A stretch of 64,000 nucleotides of DNA from Ampelocalamus luodianensis (Eukaryota > Streptophyta > Magnoliopsida > Poales > Poaceae): the NCBI GenBank assembly GCA_036346255.1, contig JAYEVH010000310.1:186001-250000 (forward strand). Reading direction: 5' to 3'. A program made the position numbers and the translations under genes. The notes under the pieces were generated by a model. It was not told the origin of the DNA and did not search any database. It saw only the letters and a program-made list of their open reading frames with translations. The first letter of the stretch is position 1. Every line of letters begins with the position of its first letter. This document shows, piece by piece, positions 36,117-47,217 of the stretch.

Positions 36117-36829
36117 CCAGTGGTTCCTTCCTCCTTTTCTTTCCCCGTCACTTGGTGCTGTTTAGACTCTCTGTTGTGAGTGTGAGCCCCAAACCCGAGC
36201 ACCGAGAGCCCCTTCCTTACCTCCATTGTCACCTTTGAGCTCCTCAAGCTCGAGCCCAGTGGTTCCATCAACGTTCTTGCTGCTTTCCTTGTCATCTCGA
36301 GCACCTCGAGCATTCTCTAACTTGCCGTGGTTGTCCATCGCAGGTGGTCAAGTTGGGGAGCCGTTTGTCGGGTCGAGGTCGTCTTCTTCTCCTTCGCCGG
36401 CAAACACATCACCGCGGGACTTCGCCGACCTTCTCCAAGTCCCTCCGTCTTCCTCCGACCTTCCCTACACTCGGGTGAGTTCATTTTAGTCCCTTAGAGC
36501 TTAGGGTCTAGCTAGCTTAGCTCGTGGCGCCGCTTTGTCGCTTTCGGTTTTTGCCGAAAGGCTTGTCCTCCGCCATTCTCGGCTCGCCGGCGTTTAAGGC
36601 CGCCGCCGCCGTGAGTGCCTCCGCTAGGTCCGCAACACTATTGTGCGTTTATTGGTGCCTTGGTCGGCGCCGCGAGGTCCCGCCGCCGGCAAACCGTTGA
36701 GCCCGCTCGATTTTGCCGGTTCAAAACTCCTGCTGTCATCTTGTTAGGACATCTTAAATGCCCATTTATTACCAATCATCGTGAGTGTGAGTTGTCTTAG
36801 CCACCACCCTTTGTCGCTGTCCGGAGGTC

Positions 36830-37640
36830 CCGCGCTTTAGCAAAGACCTTGGACCTCCTCGGGTTCTTCGTGACCGCCTAGACCTCCCCAAGTTTAGATC
36901 TGGACCTTTAGATCTTTCCCGCAAAACCTTTTAGTATAAGACCTCCTCGGTCCTTTGCAAAGACCACCTCTGAGCCACTCCCGAGGTCCTCTTTATAAAA
37001 AAAAAGGGACCACCCCTTGTCGTGTTGTCAAAACCACCCTCTGACCTCTTCCGAGGTCCTCTTTGCAAAAGACCTCCCTTGGTCATTTTTGCAAAGACCA
37101 CTCTCGGTCCTCTTTGTAAAGCCACCTGGCCTTTTACAAGGAAAACCCCGCTCAGACCTCCTAGGCTCAATCCTAGCCGCTCGCGACCTCCCGCTTTAGA
37201 TCTCGAGCGTTAGATTTTATTTGTAAAATCTTTAGTCTTAGGACCTCCTCGCTCATCTTGATCGCCCAGACCTCCTCTCGTGATCGTGTCCGCTAAAGAC
37301 CTCCTCCGGAGATCTAGACCGTTGAAGACCTCCTCCGTGAGCTCTTAGCCGTCTAGACCTCTCTCCGAAGGTTTACCCGTAGGACCTCCCCTAGTGCTCG
37401 GGACCGCCAGATCTCGATCCGGCGGTCACGACCTCTGTTAGGCGCGTAGACCTCCTTGCGTGCGCTGTGCACGCACTGGTCGTGATCGTTGGATCAGATC
37501 TCAACGGTCCAGACCTCCCCAGTGCGGGAGGAGGTCTTCCTGCAGGCCAGCTTCGAGGTCTGTGGCCCTGCGATGCAAGATCGACGGCCCACGACCTCTC
37601 CTTTGTCTTCCAGTTCGGTTGGACCTCCCAAGAGCTCAAA
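36830..37640 (+). repeat. GACCTCC motif array in LTR B
   Basis: Dense irregular recurrence of GACCTCC, with AGATCT and CCGTTAGAT-like words between copies, on the plus strand. It is the counterpart of the R1 array at 4740-5620. Confidence 0.8.
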
Positions 37641-39145
37641 GTTTCCTAAGTCTTTTGCTGTTTCAAATTTCAAAAGTGCTTAACTTTGTCATTTTAACTC
37701 CTTTTTGAATGATTCCAGTTGCTGTAGCCTTGTTATAGTATGAACTTTAACTGAGAATGAAATTAGGCCCTGCTTTGTAGCAGTAAAATGATTTAAACAA
37801 AGATGATCTTGTTTAATGAAAGATGATGTCTAGAAATTCATGGAAAATTTTGTAAAAACATAACTTCCTCATTGTAGTTGCAAATCGAGCAATCTCAACC
37901 TAGTAAATTTGGCTCAGTAGACATGCTTTAATTTGAACTAGGCTTTGTCTTTATTCGTGTTCTGAGAAATGATATATACTAGTTTGAGAACTTAGAAAAT
38001 CATAACTAATTCATTAGAACTCCAATTTGTGCAAACTCAGTTTTGCTGTGGTTAGATAACCATATCTACCTACCATAAAAATTTCAAGTTCCAGATCATT
38101 CTAGAAATTTTCGCCATGAACAGTAACTTTAATTAATTTAATTAGGATTTTTCAGGCTGAGAGAATTTCAATTGGCTATAACTTTTTCATACTTAGTCCA
38201 AATGAAGTGATTCTTGTTTCTAAAATTGTCTAAAATCAACCTCTAGCTGCTGTAGAAATTTGATTGGATTTGGATGTTCTTTGCTGTTGAGTTCCTTTTG
38301 GTGTTCTTCGTTCTTATCGGTTTTTATCGCTTTTTCGCGTTAGGTTCCGAAGAATTTATTGAACCTGAGCACTCCCCTCTGCAGTAAGAACAAATCCAGC
38401 AAGGCAAGCAGTTTGATCATGTTAATCCCAGTATTTTAAGTATTTATGTTGATTACAACTTCTATGTATGCATTGCTACTTTGTGTTAATAGTTGGCCTA
38501 GTAGGTGCATTTCCTTAGCAAATGATTATCCTCTACTACCATGAGCCTAGGTTACTTGCTGTGATTTAGAGTTCATGGATGGGCTCTTGTCACTTAGTAG
38601 TTGCGAATTAATTGCTTAGCCATGCTTAGTTTCGGTAGAAATGGGCGGTTATCGACTTGTCGATAACCTTGATCACTTAAAACTTATTATGAATATGATT
38701 TCCACCTTGTGCCATGTCTATTTATGAAAACTAAAACTGAAAACAAAAAGATTTAGACTTGGGCACAATGGTATGATGGTGTGATTCTTGGGTGTGATCG
38801 AATGGTGCCCGGTCAACAAGGACCGAACATCTTGTTACACTAAACCAAGCATTTTAGCGTGCTAACCACATTAGAGGGTATGGGACCTCTCTTGACTTAG
38901 TACTTTGGCGTGTATTGGCTCCAGTCGCAGGAGTCGCAGGAGGGATGGTGTTGGGAGCATTGTAGTGTCCGAAAGACTTCACCCGTGATGGGATTTGTTG
39001 TCTTTCGGCTTGCAATGTAAGCGTATGGTGTTTCTACCCATACGAGCGGCTCGTAGTTGATACACAATATTGGAAAAAGTCTCGAGGACTTAGCCGTACA
39101 AAGATACCTTCAAAGTGTGCTTTGTGGCTTAAAGGCGGTCCAAGT

Positions 39146-39210
39146 GTGGGTACATTGGTACACCTGCAGGCTAAAACTATTCGAATAGCCTCGTCCTAGG
39201 TTATGGACAC
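39146..39210 (+). other. Conserved LTR palindrome block (B copy)
   Basis: CTATTCGAATAG at 39177-39188, followed by CCTCGTCCTAGGTTATGGAC; GTCC and GGAC can pair. Confidence 0.7.
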
Positions 39211-39999
39211 GCTTGGCAAGGTCTTTCAAGAGTTAGACTACAACCTTTTAAATAAAAACTTGATGGGTGGTACGAATCGGGGATTCGTGCTATGTTGTGG
39301 TGGCTATTGGGATAGTCACTTCTAGGTGGTTACTTGTATGTATCTTTACTTACTGTTACTTTGATAAAAAAACAGATTTGCAAACTTGCTTTTAAAATGT
39401 ATTACATTATTGCAAATAAAGTTGGCTTTGTGCAAAATGAGACATACAACCTCCACCTAAATAAGCTTGCATGTAGTTTATGAATAGGTCTGCTATTCCA
39501 CACGTCAGTCTTGCGGGTACAAAGACAATCTTTGTACTCAGTTGCTACACTTAATTGTTTTGTTGCAGAGGAAGAAGGTGAGCTTGAGGGGCCTCACTTT
39601 TGTGAGCTGTGCTGTGGTAGTCTTCGTATGCCTAGTGGCGGCCCGATCGGTTGCCTTGTGGGTGTATGGCTAACCGGTCGACTTTTGTTCTAGCCATCTT
39701 ATGGCACCTTTTGCTTGCGCTATCTTTCTTGTATATTGCCCTATTTGGCCGGTCGGCTCTTTTGTAATAACTTTACTTTATGTATGTCTTTGTTGAACTT
39801 AGTAATATATGTTGTATGGAAATGATGTGTAATGTTGTGATGATGTGCATATGCTGCAATTCTGGGAAGCATATGACCATCGAGGCTTAGAATGTTTAAT
39901 TAGTAACGCTAGAACCATTTGGAGGTTAAGTGTTATTAGTTAAATATTCCGGTCCTCACGCTTAGGATCACCTCATGCGAAAGACCACCCCGTGGTCAT

Positions 40000-40580
40000 T
40001 TTTGTAAAACCACCCTCGGGACCACCCTTGGGGTCCTCTTTGCAAAAGACCACCCCTTGGTCTTTTGTAAAGAAAACCTCAGGACCTCCCTCCTCTTTGA
40101 TCTTAACCTCTATGACCACCCCTGGGTAGATCTTGACCATTCAGGACCTCCCAATGGAGATTTGAGCCATTCAAGACCTCCCTCTTTTAGACTGATCATT
40201 AAGGACCTCCTGTGGAAATCTTGACTATCTAGGACCTCCTCTCGGTAGATCTTGGCCGCCCAGACCTCCCTCATGTAGATCTTATCGCCTAGGACCTCCT
40301 GCGAATAAATCTTGACTGCCCAGATCTCCCTTGGAGATCCGAGCCGCTCAGACCTCCTCTTATAGACCCTTAACCTTAGGACCTCTCCTACGACTCGGGA
40401 CCGTTAGATCTAGATCCAACGGTCTAGACCTCCTCGCCGCCCTCGAGTCCTAGCATTCGATCCTCTTTGTCGCTCATTTCTAGATCTGTGGCTCAGATCT
40501 CGTGACCGTTCGGACCTCCGAATGTGATATTGATCTAAGCCGTTCCTTTTGAGATCCATGGCCCAGACTTGGTGAGGCAT
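40000..40580 (+). repeat. GACCTCC motif array in LTR A
   Basis: Repeated GACCTCC, roughly every 30-45 bp, with intervening GATCTTGACC-like words. It lies directly after the LTR B insertion point, so LTR B landed at the edge of this array. Confidence 0.8.
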
Positions 40581-42188
40581 TCGGGAAGTCTGAATGTTCC
40601 ATCTCTCGTGGACTGTTGGATCTAAATCCAACGGTAGGCACTTTTGGGCTATGTTCGCGTGCGCTGTGCGCCGTGCGCCGTGCGCTTGGGCCATTTGATT
40701 TGATCTGAACGGCCCAGGTTTTTCCACTTTGGATTGGTAATAAGTAAATCCTGAAATCCTTTATTTGTGAACAGTTAATTGTTTTAAATTTTAAAATTTC
40801 ATAACTAATTCATTTTAACTCCATTTTAGATGATTCCAATTGTGTTAAATTTTTGTTTAACTAAATTTTAATCTAAAAATGTGGGTAGGCTCTGTTCTAT
40901 ACTAGAAAATTTTGTTTATTCTATTAACTTGCTTTAACATTTAATTAGTACTCTAAAAATTCCTTTAACTTTGCAAAATGCATAAGTAATTCTCTGTAAT
41001 TCCAAATTTAGTAAACTAAATTGTGTTAGAATCCTCTATCAGTATACTTTAATGTAGAATAGGTTTTCATTAGGTTCTTGTTCCTGAAAAATGTTATACC
41101 CTAATTTCATAACTTAGAAAAATCATAAGTAATTCAATTTAACTCCTAATGAAGTAAATCCAATTTTTGTTGTCTTTAGAATGCCATGTTCTGCCTACCA
41201 TAAAAATTTTAGGTTCTAAAACTTTTTGGAAAATTGTGCCATGAACAGTAATAGAAAACAATTTAATTTGAATTTTCGAGGTGAAAGAAATTGTTTAGGC
41301 TATAACTTTTGCATGCTTAGTCCAAATTGAATTATTCTTGTTGATAAATTCATTTAAAATCATGATCTTCCTGTTGTGTAAATTTCATTGATTTTGGATG
41401 AATTTGATTTTTGAGTCTCTTTCGGTGTTCTTTGTTCTTATTGGATTTTCTTGCGTTAGGTTCCGAAGAAATTGTTGAACCTGAGAGCGATCCTCTGCAG
41501 CAAGAGGACCACTAGCAAGGCAAGAAGATGTAGCATCATTTGATCATGTTTCTCCTATTATTTTCAAAGTCTAATATGTTGTTTGCAAATTCTACGTATG
41601 CATTGCTATTTTGTTGTTAAACTAATGTCGATTAGTTGGCCCATTAGATGCATAATCTGTAGGAAGATGTTTATCCTCTACTACTGAGCCTAGGATTATT
41701 TTGTTGTGATTTTGGGTTCGTTGGATGAGCTCTTGTCACTTAGTAATTTACGAGTAATGTTGCTTAGTCATGCTTAGCTACCGGTAGAATTGGGCGGTTG
41801 TCGACTTAGTCGATAACCTTGATCACACAAAAATTTTTTATGACTTTATGTTCAACACTTTGTGCTATGATTATTTGAGGATACTAAAACTGAAAACTAA
41901 ATGTTTTAGACTTGGGCACAATGGTAAGATGGTGTGCTTTTGGGTGTGAATGGTTGGTGCCCGAGTCAACAAGGACCGAATTACTTGGGCCATTGATCCA
42001 TGCACTTGTGCGTGCTAACCACACTAGAGGGATATGGGACCTCTCTTGACTTAGTACTTTGGCGTGTGTTGGCTCCGAGGCTGCAATTCTAGGAAGCACA
42101 TGTACATCGAGGCTTAGGATATTTAATTGGTAATACTAGAACCATTTGGAGGTTAAGTATTACGAGTTAAATACCCCAGATCCTCACA

Positions 42189-42384
42189 TTGCTGTCAAAC
42201 AAGAGTAATCCAAAGATTTAGTGGGTGGTTGTGGGAAGGTGAAAAGATCATTGTAACACTTGTTTCACATAATGTTCTTGTTTTCTTTTTCTTAACTAAT
42301 GATAGCTTATGGTGTAGATGTAACTTAACTTCACTAGAGACCACATCCCTCAACATTTTTTATTTCTTCTTCTTTTGCATTCAG
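42189..42384 (+). other. Host intron, right part, before exon B
   Basis: Continues the intron left at 33527. It ends in a pyrimidine-rich tract and TTGCATTCAG, a strong 3' splice site. With both LTRs removed the intron would be about 0.3 kb; as it stands it is about 9 kb. Confidence 0.75.
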
Positions 42385-42467
42385 GAGTTACTAGTAAAAG
42401 CCGGTGACCGAATTGAGTTGATGGGGATGCTGGGACAATTTGGAGCTATTATCAGTGCTTGTCAGAT
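42385..42467 (+). CDS. SLC35F/DUF914-like transporter, exon B
   Basis: An 83-bp exon after TTCAG. It encodes ELLVKAGDRIELMGMLGQFG followed by AIISACQ and the first two bases of the next codon. The VK..DRIE/VELM.MLG.FG pattern is typical of the plant SLC35F1/F2-type (DUF914) family, just after the segment in exon A. The donor is GTATCATG, leaving phase 2. The exon A to exon B join (SNVSE|ELLVK) is seamless. The exon lies only 196 bp from the end of solo LTR A. No stop or frameshift is seen, and the CTG and CAG codons are intact. Confidence 0.85.
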
Positions 42468-42694
42468 GTATCATGTTCCTATCTTTTTGTGAAAATACAC
42501 CGTGTTTTATCGTTTTTGCTTTGATAAGTCGTGTTTATCATAGTATTTTCAAGCAAAATTGTTGTTTGTTTGTTTGTTTAAGTTGGCAATGTAACTTTTC
42601 GAGCAACTTCATTTTGGGTTGTCACTATGTGGTGTGTTGAATAGTTACTTCACAAGTTCCTTGACCTATGTTATTTCGTTAACTACATACGCAG
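42468..42694 (+). other. Host intron between exons B and C
   Basis: A short intron of 227 bp from GTATCA to ACATACGCAG. It holds no transposon and shows the gene's likely ancestral intron size. Confidence 0.75.
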
Positions 42695-42746
42695 AAGCAT
42701 ATTTGAACACAAAGAGATAAAATCTATACAATGGAGTATTGGTGTT
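42695..42746 (+). CDS. SLC35F/DUF914-like transporter, exon C
   Basis: A 52-bp exon after ACGCAG. Its first base completes the isoleucine codon split from exon B, and the rest reads SIFEHKEIKSIQWSIGV, matching the ISIFER/HKE loop of the same family. It ends at GTT|GTAAGT, a near-consensus donor. The three exons thus code for about 70 continuous residues. The next exon is not found within the window; the following intron holds element F and the J/I/K nest. Confidence 0.82.
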
Positions 42747-42819
42747 GTAAGTCTCCCTAACCTCCCTCATGTAGATAGTCTTTCATCTCAAACACAAGCT
42801 AGCAATAGGCTTACAAATA
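42747..42819 (+). other. Start of the next host intron
   Basis: 73 bp from the GTAAGT donor to AAATA (42815-42819), the left copy of element F's target duplication. Confidence 0.75.
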
Positions 42820-44240
42820 TGTAACAGCCCCAAGTTTATAAACAGTAATAATCTGCATTATGAACAGTAATGGGACACTGTTCATAGCATTACTGTTCTT
42901 AATCACCAGTTGGGAGTTGCTGTTACCAAGTAAAACATTCCTTTTTAGCCAAAGATCAAAAACTTTTTTAAAGTTTTCAAGAAAATACAAGATAAAACTT
43001 GTATTATGACTGGAAAGTATTTTTATTAAAGCCTAGATAAATTATCTTGGCTGAAAATATTTTTGTTGCATTTTTAGAAATTATTTTGACTTCAAGGAAA
43101 ATAATTGTCTTTAAATGAATATTTTTGGGCTAAAATAAATATTTATGTATTTTACAAAGTGATCATGTGATTTTAAAATTTATCTGGAAAATATATCATC
43201 CCAGTAGCCTCCAGGAAAAATTTCATTATTTTACAAATTTATTTGCTATTTTTAAAAACCCAGTCAAACCTTTTAAACATTTGAATAGATTCTAGTCAAC
43301 TAAACTGGTTTGAATCCAAACTCTAGTACTGTAGCGACTCGAGCCATGTGGTTGGGTCCAACCCAGTGCAACCGGTCCGGCTCTGTCACGCTCGGGCGCG
43401 AGCCCAAACCCCATGCGTGATGAGAGCCGTTGATTTCTAATCGAACGGGCAAGGCTACGACGCCACGCGCGCTGTCCACGTGTCCGCCCTAATCTCCGCC
43501 GTTGGATCTTGATCGAACGATCGGCGTCGGTGTATGCATTCGGACGACTCCGGATCCCCCTTCAATCTGCGCCGTCCATTCTTGATCCTACCGCGCTGCC
43601 CTTTTCTTTTGAGATTAAAGGCGCGCGGCTATCTTGAGCCTTTAGATCTAGATCTTACGGTGCGCCTTTTTGACCGTGGGCTCTGAAAGCCCAAATTTAG
43701 TGAATCGTTGGATTTCAATCGTATGGTCCAAGTAAGTGTATGCAATCGGACCATCCGGAGCCCGCGTCAATCCTGACGGTAGAAGTTTAATCGAACGGTG
43801 CCGCGTCATCTCATCTAGTTGGGGTGACGTGTATTCTTTTATTTGACCGTTGGATTCCAATCCAACGTCTAGATTTGAAAGTAGGTCCCGAAATCCTTTT
43901 GGGCTCCGTTTTAATCTCGACCGACCGATTGAGATCGCACGGCCCATGTTAACAGATACCGATTAAAGTCTTTTAACCTCTCTATTTATCACAACCGCCC
44001 ATTTCTAATCGGACGGTGAGATTCTTTGAGTTTTAAGAGACGCAGCATGTGGATGTGGATCTAGTGGGGCCCTTATGTCGTGTTGCCTCTCTTCTTCCCT
44101 CTCTGCTCACATGCCACCATCTCAGTAACAGAGGAGAGGTTTATCCCAAAACTTTTGCAATTAATTTTTGGGATATTTAGCTCTAAATGGACACCTCATC
44201 AACTCTAGACATTTCCATCTTGCCTGTAGCTCAACATCCA

Positions 44241-44248
44241 TATATAAA
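44241..44248 (+). promoter_or_regulatory. TATA box of the F 5' LTR
   Basis: TATATAAA in CATCCATATATAAACCC, about 1.42 kb into the LTR. It is conserved exactly in the 3' LTR (54506-54513) and is the most convincing core promoter in the window. Confidence 0.65.
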
Positions 44249-46127
44249 CCCTAGCTTTTTGCTATTACCATTGTTGACCATCAAGCTCATCATTTTCCTT
44301 ATTGCCCGGTGGAGTTCTTGCTCTGTCCCTTTGCTTATCCATTCTAAACCATGGTTTCACCTTGCACTAAGGTTTTGACATCTTTTGTAGGTTAAAGCCG
44401 AAGGTTATCTCTCTGTTGAGCAAAATCGACTTTCTCAACTTTTGGTGTCTTTCTTCTACTGGTAAGCTAAAACCCTAGTTTTTAACATCTTGAGCATCTT
44501 AATGACCTCGAAGCCCTCGTGAATCATTCTTTTGAACATCGTAGTTTCAACTTGCTTTAAATCAAAAGTGATTATTCTAACTTTTCATCCTTTATGTCAT
44601 TTTCAAGACCTAGGTTTCTCCTGTCGATTGGTTATCCTAGTTAGGTGTCACTAAACCCTAGTAGCATAACAAGTTGATCTTTCAATTCTTGTCATCATCT
44701 ATTTTGCCTCATAGCTGTAATCATCTGTTTTCTTTTGCCTGGCTTAACCGACAATATAGGTTTTTCTTTAGCTTTTGTAATCTAACCGAGTAGGGTTAGG
44801 TTAAGGTTAGTTTAGGGTATTAACTACCCTAATAGATCAGGTTAAGCTTCATTTTTGAACCTTTGCTTGATCTATTTTCCTTTTTCCAAAATCAGAATCA
44901 TCTGCTTTGAGTTCTTTTCAAAATCTGAAAACCGCAACTTTGGTTCAAACCCTAGTTTCTGCCATTTGAAAACAGTAGGTTATAATATGGGTTATTATCA
45001 CTATTAGGGTGGTTATGGCTTAAGCATGCTGTTAAACATGCATCTTCATATTGATCATCCATATTTCTTCCATTTTGTACTTACTGTCGATTTTGGTATT
45101 TATTGGATCTTATTGCTTCTTTTAGAATCTGGTTTTGCTGAAGTGGTTGAATCTATTTCGAGCAACTTTGAACTCGCAATGAAGTATATTATTATCAAGG
45201 CAAGCATCCTCTTTAAACCATGTTGATCCCAAGTTTTATACAATACATTTTCTAAATTCAGTGACATCTGTGCATGCTATTTTTTCTGAAAATACCAATA
45301 TGGACTGTATTAGTTAGTTATGACCTGAGTGACATTGTGGATTACCTTAATTATAACCATACACTCAACCTTAGCATAGTAATGTATACTATAATATATT
45401 TTCAGATTTGGCTTAGACATAGAACTTTAGAGTTTGAGAAGTATCTTGTCAAACATGGGAATCACAAAAGACCTTCTGTTATTTGAAACTCTTTGTCCAG
45501 TTTACTTATTTTAGAAATGAGTTTTATATTTAACTTGATCTGGATAAGAGGAAGCTAGTGATGGTGCTTTTGTGCACGAGATTGGGATTTGTGGTGGACT
45601 TGTCCGGGTTAATTAAGGACCGAACTCTGATTATTCAATTCAAGTCCCCCACGTACTTCCACATGCAGTGTATGGGCGCTGTTTGGTTAAGTAAAATGTT
45701 AAGACTATTGGGTTGGAAACAGGAGAGTAAGGATATGTGTATTGACCTTGTATGGCATAGATGCTTTGGTCTTATGACTGCGTTTTATGCCATGTGAGCT
45801 GGTATGTCAAGTCGATGTTCTTAGAAGGGTGAGGCGATATGTGCTCGTAGCATATAACGCACCTTAAACATGCCGATTGCATCCTAATATGGGTAGTGAG
45901 CCCAGTTCGCATTTAATTGTTTGGATCGGCATTATCGACGCAACATGTGTGCCTTGTTAGCGGATGCTATCAGTCGTTGTTTAAGCGAGATCACTTCACA
46001 CATGGGGGTCCAACTCAATAGTATTAGCTTGTTGAAAAATACCAAATCTTAGTTTCCCCGGTCGGCATACCAAAGGAAGTATGTCATCATTCGGAGGCAT
46101 CCGAAGGCAACGGGCTAGCTAAGTCAT

Positions 46128-46195
46128 GTGGGTAAAGATGTACACCCCTGCAGGGTATAAATTGTTCGAATAGCTGTGTCCACGGTCATGGATGA
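46128..46195 (+). other. Conserved LTR palindrome block (F 5' LTR)
   Basis: The palindrome core is imperfect here (TTGTTCGAATAG), but TTCGAATAG and CCACGGTCATGGA, with GTGGGTAAAG upstream, keep the common order. Confidence 0.6.
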
Positions 46196-47000
46196 TAACT
46201 TGAATTGATGTCACCTGTATAGAAGTTTTGATTTACAAAACTGGTTTCGGATTTTGACTTTGCATGAGGGATTCATGCACTGTACTGTTTACATTATGTC
46301 ATTTACTTACTGTTCTAATCCAATTTTTATTTATTAAATGGCTTTATCAAAACTTAGCATTTGTAGAATAAGATGTACTGCTTTATGCAAATTTGAACCT
46401 TTATACCCTCCTGTTGCAACCTTATGCATATATAAATTCTACTCCTTTGTATAGGCTCTAATAACCACTTTCTTTTATTAGTTTATGTAAGACTTGCTAA
46501 GTACCTTCCGTACTCAAGGTGCTATCACCTATTGTTGCAGGTGAGGATGGTTATCTTTATGAAGTACCCGTTAGCGCTGATCAGGGAGACGCTAACGAGT
46601 AGAGCTACTTCTTTCCTCCACGCAATTGCCTGCGGGTGGATGAGGCCATTGGTGGATTTTGAACTTTTTTTTTGCTTCCGCTGTTGAACTTGTTGTAGTG
46701 ACCAAGTCACTCCATAATGTAGTACTAAAACCGCAAGTTGTAAACTTACGTTTAATTATGTCAATGTATGACTTGTATGTATTTGATGCAATGTTGATGA
46801 AGGATATATATGCAATGGTCGTTGATCCTGGGAACCATTGTGAGATATATATATCCAGAATCTCGCTTATTGAATTGTCACTTGTTAAATTTATATCTTC
46901 AAAGATGATCTTTAATAAAGGGACGATCGTTCCTTCATTAATAATTGTGCTACAAAGATGAATTTAATTAAGTACATTTCCAATATTCGCGCGCACAGCG

Positions 47001-47012
47001 TTGGTATCGAGC
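47001..47012 (+). other. Primer-binding site of element F (altered)
   Basis: TTGGTATCGAGC three bases after the LTR end. It equals TTGGTATCAGAGC with CAGAG shortened to CGAG. The initiator-Met tRNA match is clear but imperfect, and the change is of the CAG-to-CG kind seen throughout the transposons. Confidence 0.8.
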
Positions 47013-47217
47013 ATACGCTGTTCAGACGTTAGAAGTAGCATGGCCGAAGTTATTAGAGAGTCTTCTAATAAAATTATTTTTAAGCAGTAATATATTTTCA
47101 AAAAGCTTAAGAATGACATCTTTTATTTCTTATCTTCTTAATGTCAATTCTTGCCCCAACTTTCTGTTGGTTTATTCTAAAAGTGAATTGTTCCTTACCT
47201 TGTCCTTTTTTCTATAG
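47013..47217 (+). other. Leader of element F before ORF0
   Basis: AT-rich, with a short ATG frame at 47040 (ATGGCCGAAG...). It ends in a pyrimidine tract and TTCTATAG directly before the ORF0 ATG, which looks like a 3' splice site. Splicing is not shown. Confidence 0.5.

Larger units (their letters stand above)
35054..39960 (+). mobile_element. Solo LTR B nested in LTR A
   Basis: Starts TGTAACATCCC at 35054 and ends TCCTCAC(G) at 39960; about 4.9 kb, the longest LTR here. Flanks are GTTAG (35049-35053) and CTTAG (39961-39965), one mismatch. Layout: AT-rich head (to 35540), GC-rich GACCTCC zone, TATA-like CTATGTATAG (36107-36116), a second GACCTCC zone (36830-37640), then a long AT-rich part ending in the shared 3' blocks. 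No primer site or coding domain is present, so it is a solo LTR. It is the best template for the order of blocks in P, A, R1 and R2. Confidence 0.85.
33528..42188 (+). mobile_element. Solo LTR A in the host intron, itself split by LTR B
   Basis: Starts TGTAACATCCC at 33528 and ends TCCTCACA at 42188. Flanks are TTGCC (33523-33527) and TTGCT (42189-42193), a target duplication with one mismatch. The two halves are 33528-35053 and 39961-42188, about 3.75 kb in all. Relative to LTR B about 0.9 kb is missing near 42075, where GTGTTGGCTCC joins GCTGCAATTCT, and the palindrome block is lost with it. GACCTCC motifs are dense at 40000-40580. No internal domain is present. It lies in sense orientation to the gene. 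Confidence 0.85.
42820..46997 (+). repeat. 5' LTR of element F
   Basis: Starts TGTAACAGCCCC and ends GCGCACA; 4,178 bp. It carries a TATA box 1.4 kb in, so a transcript starting there would have about 2.7 kb of LTR-derived leader. Downstream are a GGTTAATTAAGGACCG block (45607), the palindrome block, TTGCAG|GTGAGG (46535-46546) and an inverted repeat GTTAGCG/CGCTAAC (46570-46596). Compared with the 3' LTR it has many small differences at CAG/CTG. Confidence 0.92.

Noticed and set aside
35581..36490. Frames of 65-127 aa on both strands
   Set aside because: They are GACCTCC-rich LTR B sequence; low-complexity products.
42229..42640. Short frames of 66-87 aa around exon B
   Set aside because: They run through splice sites into intron. 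Only 42385-42467 matches the protein family.
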